Source of the DNA: Pelagibacterales bacterium SAG-MED05
Lineage (GTDB): Bacteria; Pseudomonadota; Alphaproteobacteria; Pelagibacterales; Pelagibacteraceae
Direction of reading: 5' to 3'
Assembly: GCA_014654415.1 (NCBI GenBank)
Contig: JACWDC010000004.1
Coordinates: forward strand, 37,375-101,374
DNA length: 64,000 nt
Of this stretch, positions 63,335 through 64,000 are shown piece after piece. The notes under the pieces were generated by a model. The model was not told where the DNA came from, did no database searches, and saw nothing but the letters and a program-made list of their open reading frames with translations. The translations under genes were made by a program, and so were the position numbers. Position 1 is the stretch's first letter. Each line of letters opens with the position of its first letter.

Positions 63335-64000
63335 ATGATTTTAGGTTTTTTAGGAACGGGACGCATTACATCTTCAGTTATTGAAGGTATTTTCAAGTCT
63401 AAATTAAGAATCAAAAAAATTTATATCTCCCCTCGCAACAAAACAATAGCAAAAAAATTGACCAAAAGATTTAAAAAAGTAACTATTTCAAGGAACAATC
63501 AACAATTAATTGATAAATCGAACTGGGTATTTTTGGCCGTTACTCCAAAGGTCGGAGATAAAATTTTGAAAAAACTTAATTTTAAAAAAAATCAAAAAAT
63601 TGTAAGCTTTATTTCTTCAATAAATTTAGCTCAGCTAAAAAAATTTATTGGTAAAAAAGCTAAAATTATAAGAGCTATTCCACTTCCTCCCATTTCAATT
63701 CGAAAAGGTCCTGTACCTATATGTCCTCCCGATAAACAAGTAAAAAGTTTTTTCAATCAATTAGGTACAACAGTTGAAATAAAAAATGAAAAATCATCTA
63801 TAAATTTCTGGGCAACTTCAGGTATGATGGCGCCTTTTTATGAACTATTAAAAGTATTGTCTGATTGGTTAGTTAAAAAAGGAATTAAAAGAAATGAAGC
63901 TCAAAAATACATTACCTCACTTTTTGTAGCGTTATCAGAGGATTCAAAAATTAATTCAAAAAAAGATTTGAAATATTTAGTCAAAGATTCTCAAACGCCA
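63335..64000 (+). CDS. Pyrroline-5-carboxylate reductase-like NAD(P)-binding protein, truncated by the window
   Basis: An open frame from ATG 63335 reaches the window end (222 codons), absent from the ORF track. The N-terminus MILGFLGTGRITSSVIEGI is a Rossmann start as in ProC (GFIGxGNM), followed by VFLAVTPKVGDKIL (ProC: VKPQ) and KIIRAIPLPPISIRKGPV in place of ProC RxMPNTPAxVxxG. The overall plan is ProC, which makes proline from pyrroline-5-carboxylate, but the NTPA substrate loop is changed to LPPI, so it may be a divergent paralogue. The C-terminal part is not visible. Confidence 0.75.
   Translation, partial: MILGFLGTGRITSSVIEGIFKSKLRIKKIYISPRNKTIAKKLTKRFKKVTISRNNQQLIDKSNWVFLAVTPKVGDKILKKLNFKKNQKIVSFISSINLAQLKKFIGKKAKIIRAIPLPPISIRKGPVPICPPDKQVKSFFNQLGTTVEIKNEKSSINFWATSGMMAPFYELLKVLSDWLVKKGIKRNEAQKYITSLFVALSEDSKINSKKDLKYLVKDSQTP

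Overview
The window looks like a chromosomal segment of a SAR11-type alphaproteobacterium (Pelagibacterales). This rests on the very A+T-rich sequence, Lys/Asn/Ile-rich proteins, tiny or overlapping gene junctions, and gene content: an O-acetylhomoserine sulfhydrylase gene behind tandem SAM riboswitches, sarcosine oxidase, an ETF-linked methylglycine dehydrogenase, Liv-type ABC and tripartite tricarboxylate transporters. The assignment is inferred from content; no rRNA or other marker locus is present. I see no rRNA, tRNA, CRISPR array, insertion sequence or phage gene.

Layout. 1-4457: a truncated membrane protein, then a four-gene phosphonate operon (cytidylyltransferase-PEP mutase fusion, phosphonopyruvate decarboxylase, phosphonoacetaldehyde reductase, CysC-like kinase). 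4441-9822: Mrp-type ATPase without its usual CxxC, HflK/HflC, a small membrane protein, DegP-type protease, MiaA. 9860-14846: branched-chain amino acid synthesis (acetolactate synthase subunits, ilvC, leuA). 14860-20874: cell-shape genes mreBCD, PBP2, rodA and a bactofilin. 20920-24023: a DadA-like oxidoreductase, a DMT permease and a 2-hydroxyacid dehydrogenase. 24130-25032: two tandem paralogous lipoproteins. 25039-27003: rhodanese and metY, with a duplicated metY 3' end beside the rhodanese gene, and a SAM-II aptamer, intrinsic terminator and SAM-V aptamer in the metY leader.

27108-40835: N-methyl amino acid catabolism. soxBDAG runs on the plus strand. On the minus strand a DMGDH/sarcosine dehydrogenase-like enzyme is followed by EtfB, EtfA and ETF-QO, so electrons from demethylation can reach ubiquinone and the one-carbon unit can go to folate. 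Exporter-type permeases lie between. 40913-46852: a VOC protein, a 39-residue Cys-rich metallothionein-like ORF missed by the ORF track, CysE, two MsrB proteins (one with a Tat-like signal), CcdA, ribokinase-like kinase, glutaredoxin and small conserved genes, a block rich in thiol and redox functions.

46934-52979: a complete Liv-type ABC importer with an extra small membrane protein between the permeases and a strong hairpin after the binding-protein gene, followed without a gap by the AzlC/AzlD exporter pair. 53132-57932: NCS1 permease, ureidoglycolate lyase, allantoicase and PuuE-type allantoinase, which together take allantoin to glyoxylate and urea, with a divergent CsiD-type 2-oxoglutarate oxygenase. 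58004-60989: TctC/TctB/TctA transporter. 61120-64000: a small outer-membrane barrel, DoxX, an AbrB-family membrane protein and the start of a ProC-like gene.

The points I rate highest are the phosphonate operon with a CysC-like kinase, the Cys-rich mini-protein, the three-part metY leader, and the rhodanese gene lying between two copies of the metY 3' end. Several promoter-like sequences sit so close to start codons (ilvB, hflK) that leaderless transcripts are likely.
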